The notes beneath the pieces were generated by a model. The model saw nothing but the letters and a program-made list of their open reading frames with translations, had not been told where the DNA came from and did no database searches. Shown in pieces: positions 1 through 6,640 of a stretch of DNA of 10,025 nt. The stretch comes from CAYONM01 sp964405325 (GTDB taxonomy: Bacteria > Planctomycetota > UBA11346), in assembly GCA_964405325.1 (NCBI GenBank), contig CAYONM010000139.1, forward strand, positions 1 through 10,025, in the 5' to 3' direction. Each line of letters begins with the position of its first letter. Position 1 is the stretch's first letter. Both the position numbers and the translations under genes were made by a program.

Positions 1-2089
1 CCAGGTCCAGCAGCAGCAGCAGGATGATCAGGCTGACCAGGGCCAGCATGCTGGCGGCCAGGCTGAAGCCGGGCTGCCAGGCGCGCTTGCCCAGCATCAG
101 GCCCAGCAGGCCATCGGTCAGCCACAGGCTGGGCAGCATGGCCAGCAGCATGGTGGGGGCTTCGGTGCCGCTGGCAGCCAGGCCGCTGATCCAGACGGGG
201 GCGGTGTGGGCCAGGGCCAGCAGGCTGACGCTGCCCAGGGTCAGAGCCACGGTCAGCGCGGCGTAACGACGCAGGATCATCGCCAGTAACAGCAGCAGGA
301 TCAGCCAGATACTGGCCGGTGCCGCCAAGGCGGTCAGCTCGCGTGTGGTGGCGGCCAGGGCCAGAGCCGGCGCCGACCACAGGGCCATGCCGGCCAGGGC
401 AGCGCCGATGCGCGATCGGAACAGGGTCAGGCTGGGCAGGATGGCGGCGCAGATCGATAGGATGGCGGCCCCGTACAGCACCGCTCGGCCCATGGGCATG
501 CTGTCGGTGCCGGCGAAGCCCAGGCCCCAGCCGCAGGCACCCAGGAGGACCGCGGCAATGAACCAGGTGCGGCCGCGTTGATCCGGTTCTGGTTCTGGTT
601 CTGGTTCTGGTTCCGGTTCTGGTGTTGGCGTGGCCTTGGCGGCTGGTGTCGATGGCGCGACTGGCGGTGGCAGAGGCTGGCCACACTTGGGCAGCACCAG
701 CATGGCCAGGCCGTAGGCCAGGGCGGCTAGCCAGCTCGTGTAGAGGGTGGCGAACACCGCTCCCAGGCGCCAGGCCCAGGCCGGGGTCTGGGTTTGCCGG
801 GCCAGCAGTGCGCAAATGCCGCCCAGCCAAGCGGCGTGTCGTTTCGGCCAATCCTGATTCAGTGGTCGCGGTCGGTAAGGCGGATCCGGGCAGAGGGGGA
901 TGACCACGCAGCCGGCGGCATAGCCCAGGGCCAGCAGGCCGCCGGTCATCAGCGTGCCCAACACCATCAGCACCCGGATTGGCCAGATCTGGGTGCCAAC
1001 CAGTGTGGCGACGCCAGCACAGATCCCGCCGATCTTTTTCGCCTGCGGATCGCGCAGCAGGCGTTGCCCATGCGGAAAGCGCTCGCGATCTGCCGGCGTG
1101 GTTACCGCTTGGCCGGGTACTGGCGGCGGCAGATCGGCCAGGGCACTGCTGGCGTCGGTGGGTCGGTCGGCGGGATCGCGGGCCAGCAACTGCAGGAGGA
1201 AGGTGTTCCAGGCTTTGGCGGTGGCTGGTGGGACGTGCTCCAGGAATTGGCTGGGTTCCTCAAAGCGGCCTTCGGGACGATGGCCGCTCAGACATTCGTA
1301 CAACACCATGCCGAGGGCGTAGAGATCGCAGCGCCGGTCCACCTGATGGCTGGCGCCGCGCTGCTCCGGTGCCATGTAGGCCAGGGTGCCGAGCACCGCA
1401 TCGGTGCGGGTCAACTGGGTCAGGGTGCGGCCGTCGGTCCCGGTCTGGAGCCGGGCGATACCGAAATCGCAGATGCGGACGCGGCCTTGGGCATCCAGCA
1501 GCAGATTTTCCGGTTTCAGGTCGCGGTGCACACAGCCGCGGCTGTGGGCATGCGCCAAAGCCTGGAGCACCTCGGTGGCGATACGATGAACCTGGTTCAA
1601 GCCGTGTCGGCGGCCGGTTTGTTCGTGCGAGCGGAGGTCATCGCGCAGACTGCGTTCGGCCACCAGATCACCAACCAGATAGGGGCGCCCCTCGTGCTCA
1701 CCGTGGTCCAGTACCCGGACGATGCCAGGATGGTCCAGTTGCTGTAGCGCTTCCACCTCGCGTTGGAAGCGGGCTCGTAGTTCCGGATCCTGGTTGTGCT
1801 GCCGCAACAGGATCTTGAGCGCGATCGGTTCGCTTCGTTCGGCTGAGCTGGCCGCCCAGACCTCACTCATGCCACCGGTGCCCAGCAGACGGAGGAGCTG
1901 ATAGCCAGCGATGTTGCTACCGGTGGCGCAGGCCGGCGTGACGGCCTGCGCCACCGTACCGGTGCGCGCCTGCGCCGGATCGAAGCGCAGGCCGCACTGC
2001 GGGCAGGTGCACAGGCCCGAGGCCGTGTCGATCGCGGTCGGGCACTGGTATTGACATCGAGGGCAATTGTTCATGACCAGGACCGGCAT
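1..2089 (-). CDS. Zinc-ribbon Ser/Thr protein kinase with two PspC-like domains and multispan membrane C-terminus (partial, 3' end outside window)
   Basis: A Hanks-type Ser/Thr kinase, probably a membrane-bound sensor that phosphorylates proteins in response to envelope state. In order: CxxC pairs at residues 9/12 and 29/32 (zinc ribbon); glycine loop GTGGMSEV at 70-77; ATP lysine K92 in ALKIL; helix-C glutamate E111; HRDLKPEN with catalytic D190; DFG at D208; APE at 240-242. All catalytic residues are present, so it should be active. A PspC-like domain follows at about 346-401 (KKIGGICAGVATLVG, then a hydrophobic stretch ending in IPLCP), a weaker second copy at about 415-468, a Pro-Glu repeat linker at about 490-500, then several hydrophobic segments to the edge. 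I chose the start at 2089 (MPVLVMNNCPRC) because GGAG lies six bases before it; the in-frame ATG at 2074 has no such site. At least 696 codons. Kinase identity is certain from motifs; substrate and signal are unknown. Confidence 0.93.
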   Translation of the reverse strand, partial: MPVLVMNNCPRCQYQCPTAIDTASGLCTCPQCGLRFDPAQARTGTVAQAVTPACATGSNIAGYQLLRLLGTGGMSEVWAASSAERSEPIALKILLRQHNQDPELRARFQREVEALQQLDHPGIVRVLDHGEHEGRPYLVGDLVAERSLRDDLRSHEQTGRRHGLNQVHRIATEVLQALAHAHSRGCVHRDLKPENLLLDAQGRVRICDFGIARLQTGTDGRTLTQLTRTDAVLGTLAYMAPEQRGASHQVDRRCDLYALGMVLYECLSGHRPEGRFEEPSQFLEHVPPATAKAWNTFLLQLLARDPADRPTDASSALADLPPPVPGQAVTTPADRERFPHGQRLLRDPQAKKIGGICAGVATLVGTQIWPIRVLMVLGTLMTGGLLALGYAAGCVVIPLCPDPPYRPRPLNQDWPKRHAAWLGGICALLARQTQTPAWAWRLGAVFATLYTSWLAALAYGLAMLVLPKCGQPLPPPVAPSTPAAKATPTPEPEPEPEPEPEPDQRGRTWFIAAVLLGACGWGLGFAGTDSMPMGRAVLYGAAILSICAAILPSLTLFRSRIGAALAGMALWSAPALALAATTRELTALAAPASIWLILLLLLAMILRRYAALTVALTLGSVSLLALAHTAPVWISGLAASGTEAPTMLLAMLPSLWLTDGLLGLMLGKRAWQPGFSLAASMLALVSLIILLLLLDL
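584..622 (-). repeat. Hexanucleotide tandem repeat encoding a Pro-Glu linker
   Basis: A run of GGTTCT/GGTTCC units (plus strand) that encodes about five Pro-Glu dipeptides inside the kinase gene, between the second PspC-like domain and the last group of membrane segments. It probably forms a stiff, acidic, extended linker. The unit is six bases, so changes in copy number would alter linker length without breaking the frame. Confidence 0.8.
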
Positions 2090-2223
2090 GATCGACTCCA
2101 CTGGGCGGTATTCAAAGGGCAGGAGAGTGGGGACCGCCTGCGGCCGACCGTTGGCAGCTGTTCTGGTCCGGTGGGTCGCTTGTGCGACTCGTCTCGCCGG
2201 CAAGCGCATGGAATGGCCCCGGT

Positions 2224-3027
2224 TTATTCGACCTCGTGCTTGTCGTCCTTCAGGGCTTCATCCAACAGACCCAGGACGTTCCGGCGCGGTTTGGCGGTGA
2301 AGCTGAGTTCGGTGGGGCTGGGTTGCTGGACTCGGGCTAGGGCGCGTTCCTGCACTTCCAGTTCGCGTTCGATGCGGGAAAAGCTCTCTTCCACATCCTG
2401 AAAAGCGCCCTGATCGATATGCGGTGGCAGGTGCTCCACCTGATGCACCAGTTCCTGACGGATGGCGACGCTTTCGGCCTGGGCACGCAGTTCGGCCAGG
2501 CGCAGGCGATAGGATTCGCGCTGGGATTCGGCCGCCTGGATCTGGTGATCGGCGCGACCGACGGCCAGGGACAGGGTCTCCAGGGCTTCGGCCTTGGCCT
2601 GATGGATGGCACGGATCCGCTTCAGTGCCTCGGCCTTGCGGGTGGCTTCATCGATCACCCGCTGCCGGCTGAAAATGCGATCGGCCAGGCGGTACTCCGC
2701 CTTCTCCTCGGCCAGCAGACGACGCGCCGCGGCGACCTCCTCTTTCAGGTCCTGGGCCTGCTCGCCGGCCCGGTCCACCGCTTGTTCCAGATGATCCAGA
2801 TCCACCTGTTGGCGGACGATTTTCCGGCGTTGTTTCTCGATCACGCTGTCCAGATCGCCGACCAGGGTCTGCAGGCGTTCGATTTCGAAGGCGACCGGTA
2901 CGGCATCTTGTGCCGCTTGGTGCAGGTTGCGTACCCCGGTACGGGCGTAGCTGCTGGCCTGATGTCCGAACAGCAGGGCCAGGGCCAACACGGCGCCGGC
3001 GATGATGAAAATGGCGGTTTTGAACAT
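2224..3027 (-). CDS. Membrane-anchored coiled-coil protein (PspA-like architecture)
   Basis: A 267-residue protein with one N-terminal membrane segment (residues 3-21) followed by a long charged coiled coil rich in Glu, Arg, Gln and Ala (about 45-245, with a break near 200 at HLPPHIDQG) and a basic/acidic tail. The short motif SYART followed by VPVAFEIERL (26-52) resembles a coiled-coil family I remember from planctomycete genomes; its function is not established. The arrangement recalls PspA/IM30 proteins, but those normally lack a transmembrane segment, so homology is not claimed. The start at 3027 is chosen because AGGAGGT lies just before it (three bases from its last T) and it puts the membrane segment at the N-terminus. 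An in-frame ATG at 3078, two bases after the upstream gene's stop and with GGAGG seven bases before it, is a real alternative. It sits between a small membrane protein and the PspC-kinase, suggesting shared work at the membrane. Confidence 0.85.
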   Translation of the reverse strand: MFKTAIFIIAGAVLALALLFGHQASSYARTGVRNLHQAAQDAVPVAFEIERLQTLVGDLDSVIEKQRRKIVRQQVDLDHLEQAVDRAGEQAQDLKEEVAAARRLLAEEKAEYRLADRIFSRQRVIDEATRKAEALKRIRAIHQAKAEALETLSLAVGRADHQIQAAESQRESYRLRLAELRAQAESVAIRQELVHQVEHLPPHIDQGAFQDVEESFSRIERELEVQERALARVQQPSPTELSFTAKPRRNVLGLLDEALKDDKHEVE

Positions 3028-3080
3028 GAGACCTCCTCTATGACACCTTGGTTGACGTTGTTGTTGCTGGCAGGACATGC

Positions 3081-3248
3081 TTATTCCTCCATGGCCCGGA
3101 AATCGATGCCGCCCGTCGCGGGCTGCCAGGCCGACTGCTCGGATGTGGCCGGTGCTGGTAGTAGCGAGCGCTTGGCCTGCTGATGTAGCTCCAAAGCGAT
3201 CAGCAGCAGCGCGAGAGCGAACAGGGTGGCGGCGAGCAGGCGGACCAT
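3081..3248 (-). CDS. Small single-span membrane protein, unknown function
   Basis: A 55-residue open frame starting MVRLLAATLFALALLLIALE: a positively charged start, one hydrophobic segment at about residues 4-20, then a polar tail ending in DFRAMEE. It ends two bases before an in-frame start of the coiled-coil gene, and its last codons contain GGAGG, which could serve as ribosome binding site for the next gene. That tight coupling and the clear membrane-protein pattern support a real gene. No convincing Shine-Dalgarno site precedes its own ATG, which weakens the case. I do not recognise the family; it may be a membrane partner of the coiled-coil protein or kinase. Confidence 0.6.
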   Translation of the reverse strand: MVRLLAATLFALALLLIALELHQQAKRSLLPAPATSEQSAWQPATGGIDFRAMEE

Positions 3249-3335
3249 GCTGGTGGCAAAGCAGGTATCGCGCCAAAGGGGCGGTATTCTGTAAGTCCTG
3301 TAATTGAATGGGCTTATTGCTTTTGCTTTGTTATT

Positions 3336-3347
3336 GGTCCGCGGACC
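3336..3347. promoter_or_regulatory. 12-bp perfect palindrome in the leader region of the kinase gene group
   Basis: GGTCCGCGGACC is a perfect palindrome about 88 bases upstream of the small membrane protein's start. Its place in an otherwise AT-richer intergenic stretch would suit a dimeric regulator's operator. It is only 12 bp, so chance is possible; no clear -35/-10 pair could be tied to it. Confidence 0.35.
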
Positions 3348-3411
3348 TGGAACATTCTATGCCAGCTCACGCGGCCAGGTTGGAAGGTTTCTTTCCAGGT
3401 ACGAGAGCAAC

Positions 3412-3446
3412 AAAAAGGCGACGGACCGCGGTCCGTCGCCTTTTTT
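3412..3446 (-). terminator. Rho-independent terminator (symmetrical)
   Basis: A 24-base perfect palindrome at 3417-3440 (GGCGACGGACC and its complement, two bases between) flanked by five A on the left and six T on the right. Read on the minus strand it lies 20 bases past the stop of the Ig-like protein gene and ends in a U tract, a textbook intrinsic terminator. It would also work in the plus direction, but no plus-strand gene leads into it. It separates the ols/purQ/Ig-like run from the kinase group. Confidence 0.92.
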
Positions 3447-3466
3447 GTTTGGCCTTTGCAGCTTGC

Positions 3467-4819
3467 TTACAGTTCGACCTGCACCTGCACCCGCTCGACC
3501 TTGTTGTCGATGGTGAATGGTTCCGGTGCGATCACTTCGCCAACGTTGCCGGCGGTATCGATGGCATTCACCTTCACCCGGCATTGGGTGCTGTTGACGT
3601 CTGGCATTTTGAACACGAAGGCCTTGTCGGCCGGCATGCCTTGGCCAAGCACTTCCCAAGGGGCGCTGGGGCCGGCCTGGAAGGAGACGGCGACCGGATT
3701 GTCGGCCAGGGACAGGTCGTCCAGGCTGAATTCCACCAGCACCTGGTCGCCGGGTTTGTACACCCGGCGCGGGCTGCCGCCGGCGCTCTCCTTCAGATCG
3801 CTGATGCCGATGGGGGTGCTCAGGCCAATGACGGGAGCGGCGGTATCGACAATAATGTCGAACTGCTTGTCGGCGGGACCGGCCGGAACCGGGTTGCTAT
3901 TGCCAGCGACGTCGGTGGCGATCAGGGCCAGACTGTAGAGGCCGTCATTCGGCGCGTTCCAGGTGATGGATTCGATGCTTTCGCCAGACACCTTGGGCCC
4001 CGGCGTCCAGTTGGCGCCGTCATCGGACGAGTACCACAGCTGCACCGTGGCCACCCGGCGAGCCGGACCGGCGTCGGAGACTCGCACCTGCACTGGCACC
4101 TCGCGATGCTGGCTGGTGGTGGGGCCCAGGATGGCCCGCTGTGGCGGCGCGCCGTCGACGATGATGTCGACGCTCTCGATCGTGCTGCTGTTGAGCACCT
4201 TGTCGTGCGCGGTCAGGATCAGGCGACCTTCCTGGCTCATGTCCAAGGGGGTGGTCCACTTGTGGCTACCGCTATTGGGCAGGCCGCTGGCGATCACCTG
4301 CGGTTCGGCCAGCTTGTCGCGGGCCCAGGACAGGGACACCGGCGTGGAGTGGAGATTGGGGTCGTCCACCTGCCACTGGATGGTGTAGGGTTGGCCGGTG
4401 GACAGGATGGTGCCCGAGATCGGCTGTTGAATGGCGGCCTTCGGGCCGGTGCGATCGGCGATGAACTCGACGTCGGGCTCGGTTTGTGCGCTGGGTATGG
4501 GATCGGCCGAGCCGGAGACCTCGACGATGCGGATGAAGACCTGCCAATGGCCTTCGGGCGGCTGCCAGTTGATGGGCGTATTGCGGCCGAAATCCAGTGG
4601 GTGCTTCTCCCAGTCGGCCCAGCCCTGGCGACTCCGGGCGCGGTACCACAGCTCGCGGGTGCGCACCTGCTCGTCCTTGCGGGCGCCCAGGGTGAGTTCG
4701 GTCTTGTTGGTGAGAGGTACGGATTTGCCATCGACCTGGGCCGGTTCCTTCTGGAGCTCGGTGGCGGGCAGGCCAGTCGTGGCCAGCAGGGCAGCGACGG
4801 CGAAGAGTGGAGTTCGCAT
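3467..4819 (-). CDS. Secreted protein of tandem Ig-like units
   Basis: A 450-residue exported protein of unknown function. A signal peptide is visible (MRTPLFAVAALLATTGLPA, cut near residue 19). The rest reads as about four tandem beta-sandwich, Ig-like units (roughly 30-120, 123-222, 223-326, 327-437). Unit borders repeat the pattern seen in FIADRTGPKAAI, IIVDGAPPQRAI and IIVDTAAPVIGL, and late in the units come phrases such as ATDVAGNSNP and AIDTAGNVGE, typical of bacterial Ig-like repeats. There are no sorting signal, C-terminal membrane anchor or catalytic motifs, so it is probably a periplasmic or surface binding or structural protein. The start at 4819 has AGGA seven bases before it. 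It begins 26 bases after purQ ends and is followed directly by the terminator, so it is probably the last gene of that transcript, although no functional tie with purine synthesis is known. Confidence 0.88.
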   Translation of the reverse strand: MRTPLFAVAALLATTGLPATELQKEPAQVDGKSVPLTNKTELTLGARKDEQVRTRELWYRARSRQGWADWEKHPLDFGRNTPINWQPPEGHWQVFIRIVEVSGSADPIPSAQTEPDVEFIADRTGPKAAIQQPISGTILSTGQPYTIQWQVDDPNLHSTPVSLSWARDKLAEPQVIASGLPNSGSHKWTTPLDMSQEGRLILTAHDKVLNSSTIESVDIIVDGAPPQRAILGPTTSQHREVPVQVRVSDAGPARRVATVQLWYSSDDGANWTPGPKVSGESIESITWNAPNDGLYSLALIATDVAGNSNPVPAGPADKQFDIIVDTAAPVIGLSTPIGISDLKESAGGSPRRVYKPGDQVLVEFSLDDLSLADNPVAVSFQAGPSAPWEVLGQGMPADKAFVFKMPDVNSTQCRVKVNAIDTAGNVGEVIAPEPFTIDNKVERVQVQVEL

Positions 4820-4845
4820 GATGAGGTCCTTTGGGGCAGGCGGCG

Positions 4846-5595
4846 CTAAACGGCTGACAACTGACGAATGGCGGCGCGGAACAGACGCACCCCGGCACCT
4901 TCGCGGCGACGGGGTTCACGGGTCCAGCGGGGATGGTGTTCCCAGCGGAGAAAGCGTTCCGGGTGTGGCATCAGACCGAAGACCCGGCCGGTGGCATCAC
5001 AAATACCCGCCACGTCACCGTCGCTGTCATTGAAATTGCTACCGGGCGCATAGCGCAGGGCAATCTGATCATTGCCGGTTAGGCGTTTGATGACTGCGGT
5101 CTCGGCCCGGAAGCGGCCCTCGGCATTGGCCACCGGCAGCTCGAATGGCTCGTCGTCGGGGATCCAGGCGCACAGGCTGGGATTGCCGACCACCTTCACC
5201 CAACGATCGGTGTACAGGCCGGAGGGATTGTGGCTGAGGGTGACCTGCTGCTCGGTTTTGCCGTCCAGGCGCGGCAACAGGCCGCTTTTCACCAGGACCT
5301 GGAAGCCATTGCAGATACCCAGGACCAGGCCGCCCTGGTCGATGAACTGATTCAGCTCATCGCGTAGCATGGCCATGATCTCGTTGGCGAAGACGCGGCC
5401 GGAGGCGATATCATCACCATAGCTGAAGCCACCCGGTATCGCCAGGACCTGGTAATTGGCCAGGGGGTGTTTCTGGCCACGCAGGGCGTTGACATGGCGG
5501 GTGTCGGTTATGGCACCCGCATGCTCGAAGGCGTAGGCGGTTTCTTCATCACAATTGGTCCCTGCGGTTCGCAGCACCAGGACTCGTGGCTTCAT
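4846..5595 (-). CDS. purQ: Phosphoribosylformylglycinamidine synthase, glutaminase subunit PurQ
   Basis: The class I glutamine amidotransferase subunit that supplies ammonia from glutamine to PurL in step four of purine synthesis (FGAR to FGAM), in the cytoplasm. Visible: N-terminal VLVLRTAGTNCDEET (6-19), the oxyanion region GGFSYGDDIASGR (55-67), nucleophile C95 in GICNGFQ, and the catalytic pair H211 and E213 in MPHPER. At 249 residues it is longer than the ~225-residue enzyme of Bacillus, as in some other phyla; it is not the PurL fusion of enterobacteria. One oddity is PVANAEGRF, where many PurQ proteins have His before the second small residue. The start at 5595 is preferred because AGGGAG lies five bases before it; the GTG two codons upstream overlaps that site. 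The PurL and PurS partners are not in this window. Confidence 0.97.
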   Translation of the reverse strand: MKPRVLVLRTAGTNCDEETAYAFEHAGAITDTRHVNALRGQKHPLANYQVLAIPGGFSYGDDIASGRVFANEIMAMLRDELNQFIDQGGLVLGICNGFQVLVKSGLLPRLDGKTEQQVTLSHNPSGLYTDRWVKVVGNPSLCAWIPDDEPFELPVANAEGRFRAETAVIKRLTGNDQIALRYAPGSNFNDSDGDVAGICDATGRVFGLMPHPERFLRWEHHPRWTREPRRREGAGVRLFRAAIRQLSAV

Positions 5596-5693
5596 TGGCA
5601 CTCCCTCGCCCGTGTTTTTGGCAGCAGCCTTGGGCGGCTTTCATCTGAGTTGGCGCGATTGGAGCGGCAGACGGGCATGAGTCCAGGCTGGGG

Positions 5694-6437
5694 TCAGGCT
5701 GAGCGGACCAGTTGGTGATAGGCGGTGCTGATGCGTTGGTGCGCTTGTTGGGCCATGACCTTGCGGTCCAGCTGCTGCTGTTGCCAGTCCAGACTGGGCA
5801 GCACCTGCAGGGCGATATCCAGGCGGGTGGCGGTCAGCAGGCGGAGCAGATGGCCGACAAAACCCATATCGCCGTACCAGTGGATCCAATCGCGGGTTCG
5901 GCGCGTCAGTCGTCGGCCATTCCAGCGCTGGTAGCGCAGCGCCAGCAGATGTACCGGAACCTGGGCGGTGCGGGCGCTTTCGAAGAACGCTGGTTTGAAG
6001 CGCAGCACGCCCTCTCCGTTGGAGCTGGTCGCCTCTGGGAATACGGTCACCACCCGTTGCCGCAGGATAGCGGCCAGATGTTGCTGATCCTGGTTTACTG
6101 CGCGTCGGCTGCGGCGGTCCACGAACACGCAGCCGCCCTTGGTGCATACCCTGCCCAAGAGGGGGTCGGCTTCCACTTCCTTGGAGGTGACGAAACGGCT
6201 GGAGACCAGGGTTGCCAGCAGCAGCGGATCCAACCAGGAGAGGTGGTTCATCACCAGCAAGCCGGAACGGATCCGGCGCAGGTCGCCCTGGATCTGCAGC
6301 CGGGTGCCGAAGATCCGCAGAGCGAAGCGGCAGTAGCGTCGCATGTGCGCCAGTCGCTGTGATTCGGGCACCGCTTGCAGCAGGAAACTTGGTAGCAGCA
6401 GCAGCAGCAGCAAAAAGCGGAAGCAGAAACGCAGCAT
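5694..6437 (-). CDS. olsA: Lyso-ornithine lipid O-acyltransferase / 1-acylglycerol-3-phosphate acyltransferase (OlsA/PlsC family)
   Basis: A 247-residue acyltransferase that transfers a fatty acyl chain from acyl-ACP or acyl-CoA to a hydroxyl group at the inner face of the membrane. The N-terminal hydrophobic anchor is at residues 5-20. The catalytic NHxxxxD motif is NHLSWLD (64-70), followed by the GGCVFVDRRSR block (101-111) and VFPEATSSNG (132-141), the substrate-phosphate/acceptor motif, with Ala where PlsC usually has Gly. The sequence alone fits PlsC or OlsA; the olsB-like gene just upstream on the same strand argues for OlsA, which adds the second acyl chain in ornithine lipid synthesis. 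The start at 6437 is the first ATG before the membrane anchor, but no clear Shine-Dalgarno site is seen; a TTG at 6473 is the alternative. purQ begins 98 bases downstream with no terminator between. Confidence 0.85.
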   Translation of the reverse strand: MLRFCFRFLLLLLLLPSFLLQAVPESQRLAHMRRYCRFALRIFGTRLQIQGDLRRIRSGLLVMNHLSWLDPLLLATLVSSRFVTSKEVEADPLLGRVCTKGGCVFVDRRSRRAVNQDQQHLAAILRQRVVTVFPEATSSNGEGVLRFKPAFFESARTAQVPVHLLALRYQRWNGRRLTRRTRDWIHWYGDMGFVGHLLRLLTATRLDIALQVLPSLDWQQQQLDRKVMAQQAHQRISTAYHQLVRSA

Positions 6438-6496
6438 GGTTGGGCGAGCGTAGGCCCCGTGGCGCTGCGCCAAGCAGGTGCTTAGGGTGCGGAAAA

Positions 6497-6628
6497 AAAT
6501 AAAGGTAGCAGATCGCGCAGAAATTTTGTCGATCCTTCAAGGCGCGAAGAGCGAGCATATCGAGTATATGTAAGCGATAAGCAACGCAGAAGGGCGGCAA
6601 AAGATCAAGCGAGACGCTACCTTTATTT
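6497..6628. repeat. MITE-like imperfect inverted-repeat element between olsB and olsA
   Basis: Perfect 13-bp arms, AAATAAAGGTAGC (6497-6509) and GCTACCTTTATTT (6616-6628), bound a 132-bp stretch. The inside is also roughly palindromic: comparing one half with the reverse complement of the other, blocks TCGC, TTTTG, CCTTC and CATAT recur in the same order, and a small stem CATAT/ATATG (6556-6570) lies at the exact middle. It is AT-richer than its surroundings and encodes no transposase. This is the look of a miniature inverted-repeat or REP-like interspersed element. No convincing target-site duplication was found. In transcription it would fold into one long hairpin between the two acyltransferase genes. 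Confidence 0.75.
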
Positions 6629-6640
6629 ATTGACGGGCCC

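Noticed and set aside
794..1747. A 317-codon open frame on the plus strand
   Set aside because: Antisense to the kinase and PspC domains, whose motifs are all intact on the minus strand.
3028..3276. Extension of the coiled-coil gene upstream to 3276
   Set aside because: It would overlap the small membrane protein gene in another frame and starts without a ribosome binding site; only the ATG codons at 3027 and 3078 are sensible.
3330..3385. A sigma-54 promoter before the Psp-like gene group, as for enterobacterial pspA
   Set aside because: TGGCA is present near 3365 on the minus strand, but the required GC element ten bases after GG is absent.
3308..4849. A 513-codon open frame on the plus strand
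   Set aside because: It lies antisense to the Ig-like protein gene, which has a signal peptide, repeat units, a ribosome binding site and a terminator. The plus frame has the Gly/Ala/His-rich look of a GC-rich antisense shadow and crosses the terminator.
5641..6600. A 319-codon open frame on the minus strand over olsA
   Set aside because: Out of frame with the intact acyltransferase motifs and low-complexity in composition; only its first part, inside the inverted-repeat element, is mentioned as a finding.
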